Shown one piece after another: positions 10,567 through 17,783 of a stretch of DNA of 64,000 nucleotides. Under the pieces are notes generated by a model, which saw nothing but the letters and a program-made list of their open reading frames with translations, was not told the DNA's origin and did not search any database. The position numbers and the translations under genes were made by a program. Each line of letters begins with the position of its first letter. The stretch's first letter is position 1. Source of the stretch: Nocardia terrae (lineage in GTDB: Bacteria > Actinomycetota > Actinomycetes > Mycobacteriales > Mycobacteriaceae); the NCBI RefSeq assembly GCF_009760405.1, contig NZ_WRPP01000002.1, forward strand, positions 434,001-498,000, in the 5' to 3' direction.

Positions 10567-11352
10567 ATGGCACGTAAGCCTTTGATCGCCGGCAACTGGA
10601 AGATGAACCTCAATCACCTCGAGGCCATCGCCCTGGTGCAGAAGATCGCATTCGCGTTGCCGGAGAAGTACTTCGACAAGGTCGACGTGACGGTGATCCC
10701 GCCGTTCGTGGATCTGCGCAGCGTGCAGACCCTCGTCGAGGGCGACCGTCTCCTGATCACCTACGGTGCCCAGGACGTGTCCACCCACGACGAGGGCGCC
10801 TACACCGGCGAGATCAGCGGTTCCATGCTCGCGAAGCTGGGCTGCTCGTTCGTCGTGGTCGGCCACTCCGAGCGGCGTCAGTACCACAATGAGGACGACG
10901 CCACGGTCCTGGCCAAGACCAAGCAGGCGCTCAAGTACGGCATCACCCCGATCGTCTGCATCGGTGAGGGCCTGGGTGTGCGTGAGACCCAGACCCATGT
11001 GGCCTACAACCTCGAGCAGCTGCGCGGCTCGCTCAAGGGCCTGACCGCCGAGGAGATCTCCAAGGTCGTCATCGCCTACGAGCCGGTCTGGGCCATCGGC
11101 ACCGGCAAGGTCGCCACCCCGGCCGACGCGCAGGAAGTCTGCGGCGCCATCCGCAAGGAACTGGCCGAACTGGCCAACCCCGAAGTGGCCGCGGGCGTCC
11201 GCGTCCTCTACGGTGGCTCGGTCAACGCCAAGAACGTCGGCGAGCTGGTCGGCCAGACCGACATCGACGGCGCGCTGGTCGGCGGTGCCTCGCTCAAGGG
11301 TGACGAGTTCGCCACCCTGTCCGCGATCGCCGCGGGCGGACCGCTGCCGTAA
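10567..11352 (+). CDS. tpiA: Triosephosphate isomerase
   Basis: Interconverts dihydroxyacetone phosphate and glyceraldehyde 3-phosphate. The 261-residue TIM barrel shows the catalytic Lys12 (GNWKMN), His100 (VVGHSERR) and Glu172 ([11 protein letters not shown]), the flexible loop 6 right after it, and the phosphate-binding YGGSVNAKN and [10 protein letters not shown]. It is the last gene of the gap operon, closed by a strong terminator 19 bases after the stop. In mycobacteria secG lies close downstream; here secG is 22.7 kb away. Confidence 0.98.
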   Translation: MARKPLIAGNWKMNLNHLEAIALVQKIAFALPEKYFDKVDVTVIPPFVDLRSVQTLVEGDRLLITYGAQDVSTHDEGAYTGEISGSMLAKLGCSFVVVGHSERRQYHNEDDATVLAKTKQALKYGITPIVCIGEGLGVRETQTHVAYNLEQLRGSLKGLTAEEISKVVIAYEPVWAIGTGKVATPADAQEVCGAIRKELAELANPEVAAGVRVLYGGSVNAKNVGELVGQTDIDGALVGGASLKGDEFATLSAIAAGGPLP

Positions 11353-11370
11353 CGGTTTCGCGTTCTCGAA

Positions 11371-11404
11371 AGGGCCGGGCATCCCAGGGATGCCCGGCCC
11401 TTTT
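11371..11404 (+). terminator. Rho-independent terminator of gap-pgk-tpiA
   Basis: AGGGCCGGGCATCCC (11371-11385) pairs perfectly with GGGATGCCCGGCCCT (11387-11401), a single A between, followed by TTT. In practice the closing pairs open to give a small loop. It separates the glycolytic operon from the nitroreductase gene. Confidence 0.9.
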
Positions 11405-11411
11405 CGGCACA

Positions 11412-11843
11412 ATGTCGATCATGAGCGACGACTGGAATACCAACATCATCAATGAGTTCCGGGCCAATGAGGGCCGGGTCGGCGGGCCTTTCGAGGGCGC
11501 TCCCATGATTCTGGTCCACCACCGTGGGCGCAAGAGCGGCAAGGAAGGGGTGACGCCCCTGATGTACCAGGCCGACGAGCAGGACCCGAGCCTGATGTAC
11601 ATCTTCGCCTCGGCGGCGGGCGCCCCGAACAATCCCGCCTGGTACTACAACCTCATCGATGCCGGAAAGACGACCGTCGAGGTCGGCACCGAGACCTTCC
11701 CGGTCACGATCACCGAGGTCACCGGGCCCGACCGCGATCGCATCTACGACACTCAGGCCACCCGCTACCCGGGTTTCGCGGGCTATGCCGAGAAGACCGC
11801 GGGCATTCGCACGATCCCGGTGCTGGCCCTGCGCCGCGCGTGA
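11412..11843 (+). CDS. Deazaflavin (F420)-dependent nitroreductase family protein
   Basis: A 143-residue split-barrel protein of the Ddn/Rv1558 family, which in mycobacteria uses reduced F420 to reduce quinones or nitroimidazoles. Diagnostic stretch: GAPMILVHHRGRKSG at about 32-46, then NNPAWYYNLIDAG at about 73-85, and a C-terminal TAGIRTIPVLAL. Two in-frame ATGs (11412 and 11421) sit close together; the second, starting MSDDWNT, is the typical start in relatives. The gene stands alone between the tpiA terminator and a TetR gene. The natural substrate is unknown. Confidence 0.85.
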   Translation: MSIMSDDWNTNIINEFRANEGRVGGPFEGAPMILVHHRGRKSGKEGVTPLMYQADEQDPSLMYIFASAAGAPNNPAWYYNLIDAGKTTVEVGTETFPVTITEVTGPDRDRIYDTQATRYPGFAGYAEKTAGIRTIPVLALRRA

Positions 11844-11873
11844 ACACACCATAACCTGACATCGCCCTCCTTC

Positions 11874-11906
11874 TTGACAGTAACTCTCACATCGGGAGAA
11901 ACTGTC
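11874..11906. promoter_or_regulatory. Imperfect 31-bp dyad over a TTGACA -35 box, upstream of tetR
   Basis: A TTGACA hexamer (11874-11879) overlaps a dyad whose arms are GACAGTnnCTCnC (11876-11888) and GnGAGnnACTGTC (11894-11906) around ACATC. Ten of thirteen arm positions pair. It ends 20 bases before the tetR start, right for an autoregulatory operator shared with the downstream flavoprotein gene. Confidence 0.6.
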
Positions 11907-11926
11907 GTCAAGACGAAGGAGGGCGA

Positions 11927-12529
11927 ATGTCTTTGCGAGAGCGGCAACGCCGCCAGGTGCGCGACGAGATCCAGCGCGCGGCCTACGGGCTGTTCGCCGA
12001 GAAGGGTTTCGCGGAGGTCACCACCGAGCAGATCGCCGCGGCGGCCGGGGTGTCGGCCAGCACCTACTTCCGGCATGTGCGCAGCAAGGAAGACCTGCTG
12101 CTCGACCCGGTCCGCGAGGGCGGCGCGGGCATCGCGGCGCTGCTCGAGGAGCGCGAGGCCGCCGAGCCCGCGGATGTGGCTCTGGCGCAATCGATTCTGG
12201 CCCGCTCCACGACCTTGGCGGCGGCCGAGCTCGAAGGCTGGCGGGCGGCGTTCCGCACGGCGCCGCACCTGCTCGAACGGGTGGCGTTGATCACCGCCGA
12301 GCATCGAACGCGGCTGGTCGAGCTGGTGGGGGAGCGGATGGGGCGCGACCCGCGGGAGGACAGCACCCCGGGTTTGCTGGTACATCTCATGCTCGCTGCG
12401 GCGGAATTCGGTTACCTGCAATGGCTTCGGAATTCGGAGCATCCGGAGATGTCGCTGGCAGTGTGCGTGGAGGGTGCCCTCGACGCCGTGGTCGGCGAGC
12501 GTTGGCGTACAACAGAACACGAAGATTGA
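11927..12529 (+). CDS. TetR-family transcriptional repressor
   Basis: A 200-residue regulator. The N-terminal helix-turn-helix is clear (about 10-55: IQRAAYGLFAEKGFAEVTTEQIAAAAGVSASTYFRHVRSKEDLL in three helices). The C-terminal ligand domain is Ala/Leu-rich and not assignable to an effector. AAGGAGGGCG gives a good ribosome site before the ATG. The flavoprotein gene starts six bases after its stop, so it very probably controls that gene and itself through the dyad at 11874-11906. Confidence 0.9.
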   Translation: MSLRERQRRQVRDEIQRAAYGLFAEKGFAEVTTEQIAAAAGVSASTYFRHVRSKEDLLLDPVREGGAGIAALLEEREAAEPADVALAQSILARSTTLAAAELEGWRAAFRTAPHLLERVALITAEHRTRLVELVGERMGRDPREDSTPGLLVHLMLAAAEFGYLQWLRNSEHPEMSLAVCVEGALDAVVGERWRTTEHED

Positions 12530-12535
12530 GGAATC

Positions 12536-14215
12536 ATGCAGGACGACAGGGAAACTGCCGGGACGTTCGATCTGATCGTCGTGGGTTCGGGGGCGGCGGG
12601 GATGGCCGCGGCGCTCACGGCGTCCCACCACGGACTGTCGGCGGTCATCGTCGAGAAGGCCGCGCACTGGGGCGGGTCCACGGCGCGATCCGGTGGGGGC
12701 GTGTGGATTCCGGGCAACTCGGTGCTGCGGCGGGAAGCGCCCGCCGATGACCTCGAGGCGGCGCGGGTCTATCTGAAGGACATCATCGGGGCGGGTGTGG
12801 CTCCCGAGCGCATCGACACCTACCTCGATCGGGGCGCGGAGGCGTTCGACTTCCTCGTCGAGCATGCCGGGCTGCGGATGCAGTGGGTGCCAGGCTATTC
12901 CGACTATTACCCGGAAGCGCCGGGTGGTCGTTCGCACGGCCGGTCGGTCGAACCTGTGCCCTACGACGCCAGTGGGCTCGGGGCCGAATTGGCTTCGCTG
13001 GAGCCGGATTACGCGAAGGCCCCGAAGAATGTCGCGCTCACCCAGGCCGATTTCCGGCAGGTTCACCTGGGTCTGCGCAATCGGCGCGTCCCGCTGACGG
13101 TCATGGCGATCGTGGGCCGGTGGCTGTCGGCGACCGTGCGGCGTCGCCATGTGCTCGCCCGCGGTCAGGCTCTCAGCGCGATGCTGCGGGCGGCCCTGCT
13201 GTCGGCGAATGTGCCGCTGTGGCTGGACACTCCGCTGATCGAGCTGTGCACCGAGGACGGCCGGGTGACCGGTGCGGTGGTATCGCGTGACGGGCGTGAG
13301 CAGGTGATCACCGCGCGACGCGGCGTGGTCGTCGCGGCGGGCGGATTCGAGCACAACGAGGTGATGCGCAAGCAATTCCAGCGCCAGCCCATCGGCACCG
13401 ACTGGACCGTCGGCGCGAAAGCCAATACCGGTGACGGGATCCGCGCGGGCCGGGCCGTCGGCGGCGCGGTCGAATTCATGGACGACGCCTGGTGGGGCCC
13501 GTCGATCCCGCTGCCCCGCGAGACCTGGTTCTGCCTGGCCGAGCGCAATCTGCCGGGCAGCGTCATCGTCAACGATCGCGGCGAGCGCTTCATGAACGAG
13601 TGCCTGCCCTACGTCGAGGCCACCCACCGCATGTACGGCGGCGAATTCGGCCAGGGCGACGGACCGGGCGAAAACCTGCCCGCCTGGCTGATTTTCGACC
13701 AGCGCTACCGCAACCGCTACCAGTTCGCGGGTGTCCCACCCCGTCAGCCGCTGCCCGGCCGGTGGTTCAAGTCCGGCGCGCTGACCCGAGCCGACTCGCT
13801 CCCCGAACTCGCCGAGAAGCTCGGCCTCCCGGTCGAGAAACTCGAGGCGACGGTTTCGCGCTTCAACGAATTCGCCCACGCGGGCAAGGATTCCGACTTC
13901 GGCCGCGGCGAGAGCGCGTACGACAACTACTACGGCGACCCCCGCAACAAGCCGAACCCGAATCTCGGTGCGCTGGAAACGGGTCCGTTCTACGCGGCGA
14001 AACTGGTCCCCGGCGACCTGGGTACCAAGGGCGGTCTGACCACCGACGTGGACGGCCGGGTCCTGCGCGAGGACGGCACGGCCATCGACGGCCTCTACGC
14101 CGCCGGTAACGCGAGCAGCCCCGTCATGGGCCACACCTACGCCGGCCCCGGCGCGACGATCGGCCCCGCCATCGTCTTCGGCTACCTGGCCGCCCGCCAC
14201 GCCGCCGCCCACTAG
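12536..14215 (+). CDS. 3-ketosteroid delta-1-dehydrogenase-like FAD flavoprotein
   Basis: A 559-residue flavoprotein. The dinucleotide loop VVGSGAAGMAAAL lies at 15-27, the adjacent VEKAAHWGGSTARSGGG contacts FAD, and the C-terminal GHTYAGPGATIG (532-543) matches the KstD active-site element: Tyr535 and Gly539 occupy the places of Tyr487 and Gly491 of Rhodococcus KstD1. Length and both ends fit 3-oxosteroid 1-dehydrogenases, which introduce the C1-C2 double bond in the A ring. Related flavoproteins act on other steroids, so the exact substrate is inferred. It forms an operon with the TetR gene and ends at a bidirectional hairpin. Confidence 0.8.
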   Translation: MQDDRETAGTFDLIVVGSGAAGMAAALTASHHGLSAVIVEKAAHWGGSTARSGGGVWIPGNSVLRREAPADDLEAARVYLKDIIGAGVAPERIDTYLDRGAEAFDFLVEHAGLRMQWVPGYSDYYPEAPGGRSHGRSVEPVPYDASGLGAELASLEPDYAKAPKNVALTQADFRQVHLGLRNRRVPLTVMAIVGRWLSATVRRRHVLARGQALSAMLRAALLSANVPLWLDTPLIELCTEDGRVTGAVVSRDGREQVITARRGVVVAAGGFEHNEVMRKQFQRQPIGTDWTVGAKANTGDGIRAGRAVGGAVEFMDDAWWGPSIPLPRETWFCLAERNLPGSVIVNDRGERFMNECLPYVEATHRMYGGEFGQGDGPGENLPAWLIFDQRYRNRYQFAGVPPRQPLPGRWFKSGALTRADSLPELAEKLGLPVEKLEATVSRFNEFAHAGKDSDFGRGESAYDNYYGDPRNKPNPNLGALETGPFYAAKLVPGDLGTKGGLTTDVDGRVLREDGTAIDGLYAAGNASSPVMGHTYAGPGATIGPAIVFGYLAARHAAAH

Positions 14216-14225
14216 ATCGCCGAGC

Positions 14226-14272
14226 GGCGCATCCTGGAGGGGATTTGCCCGAAACAGCCTCCAGGATGTGCC
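14226..14272. terminator. Bidirectional hairpin between convergent genes
   Basis: GGCGCATCCTGGAGG (14226-14240) pairs with CCTCCAGGATGTGCC (14258-14272), one G-T pair in a 15-bp stem, 17-base loop. It lies between the ends of the flavoprotein (+) and SDR (-) genes and can serve both. No long T run follows on either side. Confidence 0.6.
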
Positions 14273-14282
14273 ATTCGACGAA

Positions 14283-14999
14283 TCAGGCGAGGACCGCGCC
14301 GCCGTCCAAGGGGAGGATGGTGGCGGTGGCGTGGGGCTGGGTCAGGAAGAAGACGAATGCCTGGGCGATGTCGTCGACTTCGGCGATGCGGCGCAGGGGA
14401 GTGGCGGCGGCGGTGTCGGCGTAGAACTGTTCGCGCAGGTCCTCGGGGAAGTTCCACAGCGGTGACCGCACTACGCCGGGCATGACCGCGTTGACCCGGA
14501 TCGGCGCGAGTTCGACCGCCAGCGCCCGGGTCAGCGCCTCGACCGCGCCGCAGACGCTCGAGGTGACCGACGAGCCCGGCACCGGACGCGGCCCGGCCGT
14601 CCCGGTGGTGAGGGTGATCGACCCGTCGGCCCGCAGGTGCGGCGCCGCCGCCTGCACCGCCGCGAGCACGCTGAAGTACCGCAGCTCGAAGAACTTTCGG
14701 GCGCTGTCGAGATCCAGGTCGGCCACCGGCGAGAGCAGCAGCGGCTCACCGGCGGTGTAGACGAGGTGGTCGATCGCGCCGAGTTCGCCGAACATCGCGC
14801 GAATCCGGTCGGCGTCGTTGAGATCGGCGACGATGCCGGTGGTGCCCGCCGGGAGCTCGGCCAGGGCCTTGTCGACATTGGCCCGGCGGCTGGAGACGAC
14901 GGTGACCTTCGCGCCCTGGGCGGCGGTCGCGGCGGCCACCGCGTAGCCGATGCCGGAGGTGCCGCCGAGGATGACGATGCGCTGTCCGTCGAGAGACAT
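14283..14999 (-). CDS. SDR-family protein lacking the usual Tyr-Lys catalytic pair
   Basis: A 238-residue Rossmann protein of the short-chain dehydrogenase/reductase fold. The cofactor motif GGTSGIG is at 12-18 and the structural VNAVMPGVVRSPLW is present. Where classical members have YxxxK, this protein reads TSSVCGAVEALTRAL: aligned on AVEALTRAL, Tyr is replaced by Thr or Ser and Lys by Cys. It is thus either a non-classical reductase or a binding protein; I recall a family subgroup with VNGAVEAL at this place. It is divergent from a LysR gene 108 bases away, which probably regulates it. Confidence 0.8.
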   Translation of the reverse strand: MSLDGQRIVILGGTSGIGYAVAAATAAQGAKVTVVSSRRANVDKALAELPAGTTGIVADLNDADRIRAMFGELGAIDHLVYTAGEPLLLSPVADLDLDSARKFFELRYFSVLAAVQAAAPHLRADGSITLTTGTAGPRPVPGSSVTSSVCGAVEALTRALAVELAPIRVNAVMPGVVRSPLWNFPEDLREQFYADTAAATPLRRIAEVDDIAQAFVFFLTQPHATATILPLDGGAVLA

Positions 15000-15094
15000 T
15001 CGGGTGTTCCTTTCGGGGGAATGCTGTTCGCTGGTGCCCCTCTACCTTCGGTTTTCGCGTGGCTATCCGTCCAAGACCTATCCCGCCGCCTGTA

Positions 15095-15109
15095 ATACCC
15101 TGGGGGTAT
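15095..15109. promoter_or_regulatory. LysR-type box (T-N11-A) overlapping the lysR start codon
   Basis: ATACCC (15095-15100) and GGGTAT (15104-15109) form a perfect inverted repeat around TGG. It matches the LysR consensus T-N11-A (T15096 to A15108), and its right end covers the first two bases of the lysR ATG. Autorepression, together with control of the divergent SDR gene, is the likely role. Confidence 0.6.
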
Positions 15110-15962
15110 GAGCGATGTGGATCTGCGCAAGCTGCGCTACTTCGTGGCGGTGGCCGAGCACCTGCATTTCGGCCGTGCCGCCGAGCAGCTGTTCATCGCG
15201 CAACCGGTGCTGTCGCGCCAGATCCGCGCCCTGGAGGAGGAACTCGGTGCGCAGCTGTTCGCGCGCGACCGGCGCGGGACGGCGTTGACGGCGGCCGGGC
15301 AACAGTTGCTGGTCGACGCCAAACCGCTGCTGGCCGCGGCGGATGCCTTGCGGCGCAGGGTGACTCGCGCGACGCGGGAAGAAGATGTCTTCACCGTCGG
15401 TTTCATGCCGGGTCTGATCGTGACCGCGGCCGTGCGCGCTCTCACCGAGCATCATCCGGGTCTCATCGTCGATCTCGTCCGCACCACCTGGGACGACCAG
15501 ATCGAGGTGATTCACGACGGCCGCGTCGACGTGAGCGTGGTCCGGCTGCCCGTCGAACCCCGCGGCCTGATCCTGCGCCCGCTGTACACCGACCCGCGTG
15601 TGGTCGTGCTCCCGGCCGACCATCGCCTGGCGGCCAAGGACACCCTGGCCGTCGCGGATCTCGTCGACGAGCACCTGCTCCAGGACCCCGGGCTGGTCCC
15701 CGAATGGCACGCGCTGGCAGCCGAATCGCGGAAGGAGCGCCCGGACGTGCCGGTCTTCCGCAGCGTCGAGGAGAAGCTCGAGCATGTCGCGGCGGGCCGC
15801 GGCATCATTTTCCTGCCGCTGTCGGTCATGACGTTCTACACGCGCCCGGACATCGCGTATGTCCCGGTGCCCGATCTCGCGCCGAATCAGGTGAGCCTGG
15901 CGTGGTCGGCAGACCGTCCGGTACCACTCGCCGAGGAATTCGCAAACCTTGCAGCCCAGTGA
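15108..15962 (+). CDS. LysR-family transcriptional regulator
   Basis: A 284-residue LysR-type regulator: winged helix at 1-65 (LRKLRYFVAVAEHLHFGRAAEQL, then VLSRQIRALEEELGAQLFAR), linker helix, and a periplasmic-binding-protein-like effector domain from about 90 (FTVGFMPGLIVTAAVRAL). No Shine-Dalgarno sequence is evident; the start codon is embedded in the inverted repeat at 15095-15109. The divergent SDR gene is the obvious target. The effector is unknown. Confidence 0.92.
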   Translation: MSDVDLRKLRYFVAVAEHLHFGRAAEQLFIAQPVLSRQIRALEEELGAQLFARDRRGTALTAAGQQLLVDAKPLLAAADALRRRVTRATREEDVFTVGFMPGLIVTAAVRALTEHHPGLIVDLVRTTWDDQIEVIHDGRVDVSVVRLPVEPRGLILRPLYTDPRVVVLPADHRLAAKDTLAVADLVDEHLLQDPGLVPEWHALAAESRKERPDVPVFRSVEEKLEHVAAGRGIIFLPLSVMTFYTRPDIAYVPVPDLAPNQVSLAWSADRPVPLAEEFANLAAQ

Positions 15963-16041
15963 ATTTCGAGCGATATCGGCGAATCCGGGTTGAATCGGAT
16001 TCGGACGACTAATCCCGCCGAAAGCGGTTACCTTCGATGTT

Positions 16042-17157
16042 GTGTTCGGCATCATCCGACCCTGCCGTCATCGGCTGGGCGAGGAACTCGGGCGGGCGTG
16101 GTTGGCGCAACTGTGCGGGCTGTGTCTCGCGCTGCGCGACGATCACGGCCAGAGCGCCCGCATGGCAACAAATTACGACGGGCTGATCGTTTCGGCCCTG
16201 GTGGAGGCGCAGTCCACGGCGTCGCCCACGCGTCGCGCGGCCGGGCCCTGCCCGCTGCGCGGCATGAAGCGCGCCGATGTCGCCACCGGTGACTGCGTGC
16301 GGCTGGCTGCCACCGTGTCACTGGTGCTGGCCGCGGCCAAAGTGCGCGACCATGTGGACGACGGCGACGGCATGGTCGGTACCGCCGGATTCCGTCCCGC
16401 CGCCCGGCGGCTGGCCCAGCGCTGGGCGCGGCAGGGCGAATCCTCCGGCGCCGGGCTGGGTTTCGACACCGGCGTACTCGTGACGGCGGTGGATCGCCAG
16501 GGCGAGATCGAGGCCGCGGCGGTGCTCGGCACCCCGCTGCTGGAGGTGACCGAACCGACCGAGACCGCCACGGCGGCCGCGTTCGGCCACACCGCGATCC
16601 TGGCGGGCCGCCCCGGCAATCAGCAGGCGCTGACCGAGGTCGGCCGATTGTTCGGCCGCATAGCGCATCTCGTGGACGCGGTCGAGGACCTCGGCGACGA
16701 TCTGGCGCACGGCAAGTGGAACCCCTTGGCGGCCACGGGAACCGATGTCGCCGAGGCGCACCGGTTGTGCACCGACGCGCTGCTGGGCATCGAATTGGCC
16801 TTGGCCGAGGTGGAATTCACCGATGGCCGTCTGATCCACAAGCTACTGAAGCATGAGCTGGGGCGTTCGGTGACCCGGACGTTCGGCGCTCACGGGCCCG
16901 CGTGCTCGGCCCACGGCACGGTCACCAGACCGATGAGCCGCTGGCGTCGCCGCGGCCCCGACCCGTGGGGTCCGCCGCCGCCCGGATACGGTCCGCCGCC
17001 GGGTTACGGCCCGGGTCCCGGCTACTACGGGCCTGCGCCGCGCCGCCGCGGCATGGGCTGCCTGCCGTGCTGTGAGGGGTGCGTCTGCTGCGGCGAGGGC
17101 TGCTGCTGTTGTGAGGAAGGTTGTTGCTGCTGCGAGGAATCCTGCTGCGACTGCTGA
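16042..17157 (+). CDS. DUF5685 family protein with a 17-cysteine C-terminal tail
   Basis: A 371-residue protein with the DUF5685 start MFGIIRPCRHRLG and conserved Cys8, His10 and Cys25-x-x-Cys28 (LCGLCLALRDD). Cys also occurs at PCPLRGM and GDCVRL, and the middle is helical with HLVDAVEDLGDD. From about residue 300 it changes to a Pro-Gly-Tyr-rich linker, then a 33-residue tail with 17 cysteines in CC, CxxC and CCCC clusters split by EEG and EES, resembling a metallothionein. No signal peptide or membrane segment is seen. A TACCTT hexamer ends seven bases before the GTG and no ribosome site is present, so it is probably leaderless. Biochemical role unknown; metal binding is inferred. Confidence 0.8.
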   Translation: MFGIIRPCRHRLGEELGRAWLAQLCGLCLALRDDHGQSARMATNYDGLIVSALVEAQSTASPTRRAAGPCPLRGMKRADVATGDCVRLAATVSLVLAAAKVRDHVDDGDGMVGTAGFRPAARRLAQRWARQGESSGAGLGFDTGVLVTAVDRQGEIEAAAVLGTPLLEVTEPTETATAAAFGHTAILAGRPGNQQALTEVGRLFGRIAHLVDAVEDLGDDLAHGKWNPLAATGTDVAEAHRLCTDALLGIELALAEVEFTDGRLIHKLLKHELGRSVTRTFGAHGPACSAHGTVTRPMSRWRRRGPDPWGPPPPGYGPPPGYGPGPGYYGPAPRRRGMGCLPCCEGCVCCGEGCCCCEEGCCCCEESCCDC

Positions 17158-17165
17158 TCATTCGA

Positions 17166-17206
17166 CGCGAGAGGCCGGGCGCCCGCGGTGCCCGGCCTCT
17201 CGCGTT
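17166..17206 (+). terminator. Terminator hairpin after the DUF5685 gene
   Basis: CGCGAGAGGCCGGGC (17166-17180) pairs perfectly with GCCCGGCCTCTCGCG (17190-17204) across a 9-base loop, followed by only two T. It lies between convergent genes and can act for both. Confidence 0.8.
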
Positions 17207-17247
17207 CCCGGTGAACCCGCCCACTCCGGGCAGGCGGTTCAACGCCC

Positions 17248-17676
17248 CTACTTGCTCAACAGGGTCGCGGATCCGGTCTGCAGCAGGTTGGTGATGATGT
17301 TTCCGGCGCTGCCGCTGGTGGAGCCGCTGCTCGAGCCCGAGGAGCCCGAGGTCGTGGTGGTGGTCTGCAGGGTCCAGGTGCCGCAGCCGCTGGTGAAGAA
17401 GGCGACGTCACTGGACGCGATGGTGACGGTGGCGGTGCCGCCGGACGCTCCGCCCGCCTGGATGGTGACGCTGGGGGTGATGGACGACAGTCGCGCCCAG
17501 GCGCACACGGTCCCCGCGGTGGAGGTCGTGTAGGTTCCGGGCTGGATGTCGACGTTGACCTTGAAGGTCGAGTCGCCGCTGAAGGAGTTGGGCAGGGCGG
17601 CGTTCGCGGTTCCGGTGCTCGCCAGCAGGGCGGCGGCACCGAGGGCGAGACCATTGGCCCAGAGTGTCTTTCTCAT
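17248..17676 (-). CDS. Small secreted protein of the actinobacterial DIxPGTY type
   Basis: A 142-residue protein with a clear signal peptide (MRKTLWANGLALGAAALLA, cleavage about ANA-AL at 26). The mature part contains FKVNVDIQPGTYTT, VCAWARLSS and VAFFTSGCGTW, a pattern I know from many uncharacterised actinobacterial exported proteins with one disulfide between the two cysteines. A Ser/Gly/Thr-rich stretch (SGSSGSSSGSTSGS) follows, then a C-terminal NIITNLLQTG. No enzymatic motif. An inverted repeat (17696-17711) sits 20 bases upstream of the start. Confidence 0.75.
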   Translation of the reverse strand: MRKTLWANGLALGAAALLASTGTANAALPNSFSGDSTFKVNVDIQPGTYTTSTAGTVCAWARLSSITPSVTIQAGGASGGTATVTIASSDVAFFTSGCGTWTLQTTTTTSGSSGSSSGSTSGSAGNIITNLLQTGSATLLSK

Positions 17677-17695
17677 GATGCTTCCTCAAGTATTT

Positions 17696-17711
17696 GAAAC
17701 GAGAGCGTTTC
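17696..17711. promoter_or_regulatory. Inverted repeat GAAACG-AGAG-CGTTTC
   Basis: Six-base perfect arms around a four-base centre, in the 107-bp gap between the secreted protein (-) and the copper oxidase-like gene (+). It lies where an operator for the minus-strand gene would be expected. A 6-bp dyad is short enough to arise by chance. Confidence 0.35.
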
Positions 17712-17783
17712 GCAGGGTAGTGGCTGAGACGGGCCGCCGGGAGCGTTTTCGGTAACCCGGTATCGCGACTATCCGGACTTCGG

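Noticed and set aside
11783..14212. Long open minus-strand frame opposite the TetR and KstD-like genes
   Set aside because: Low-complexity Arg/Gly/His sequence without domains; the plus-strand proteins have clear motifs.
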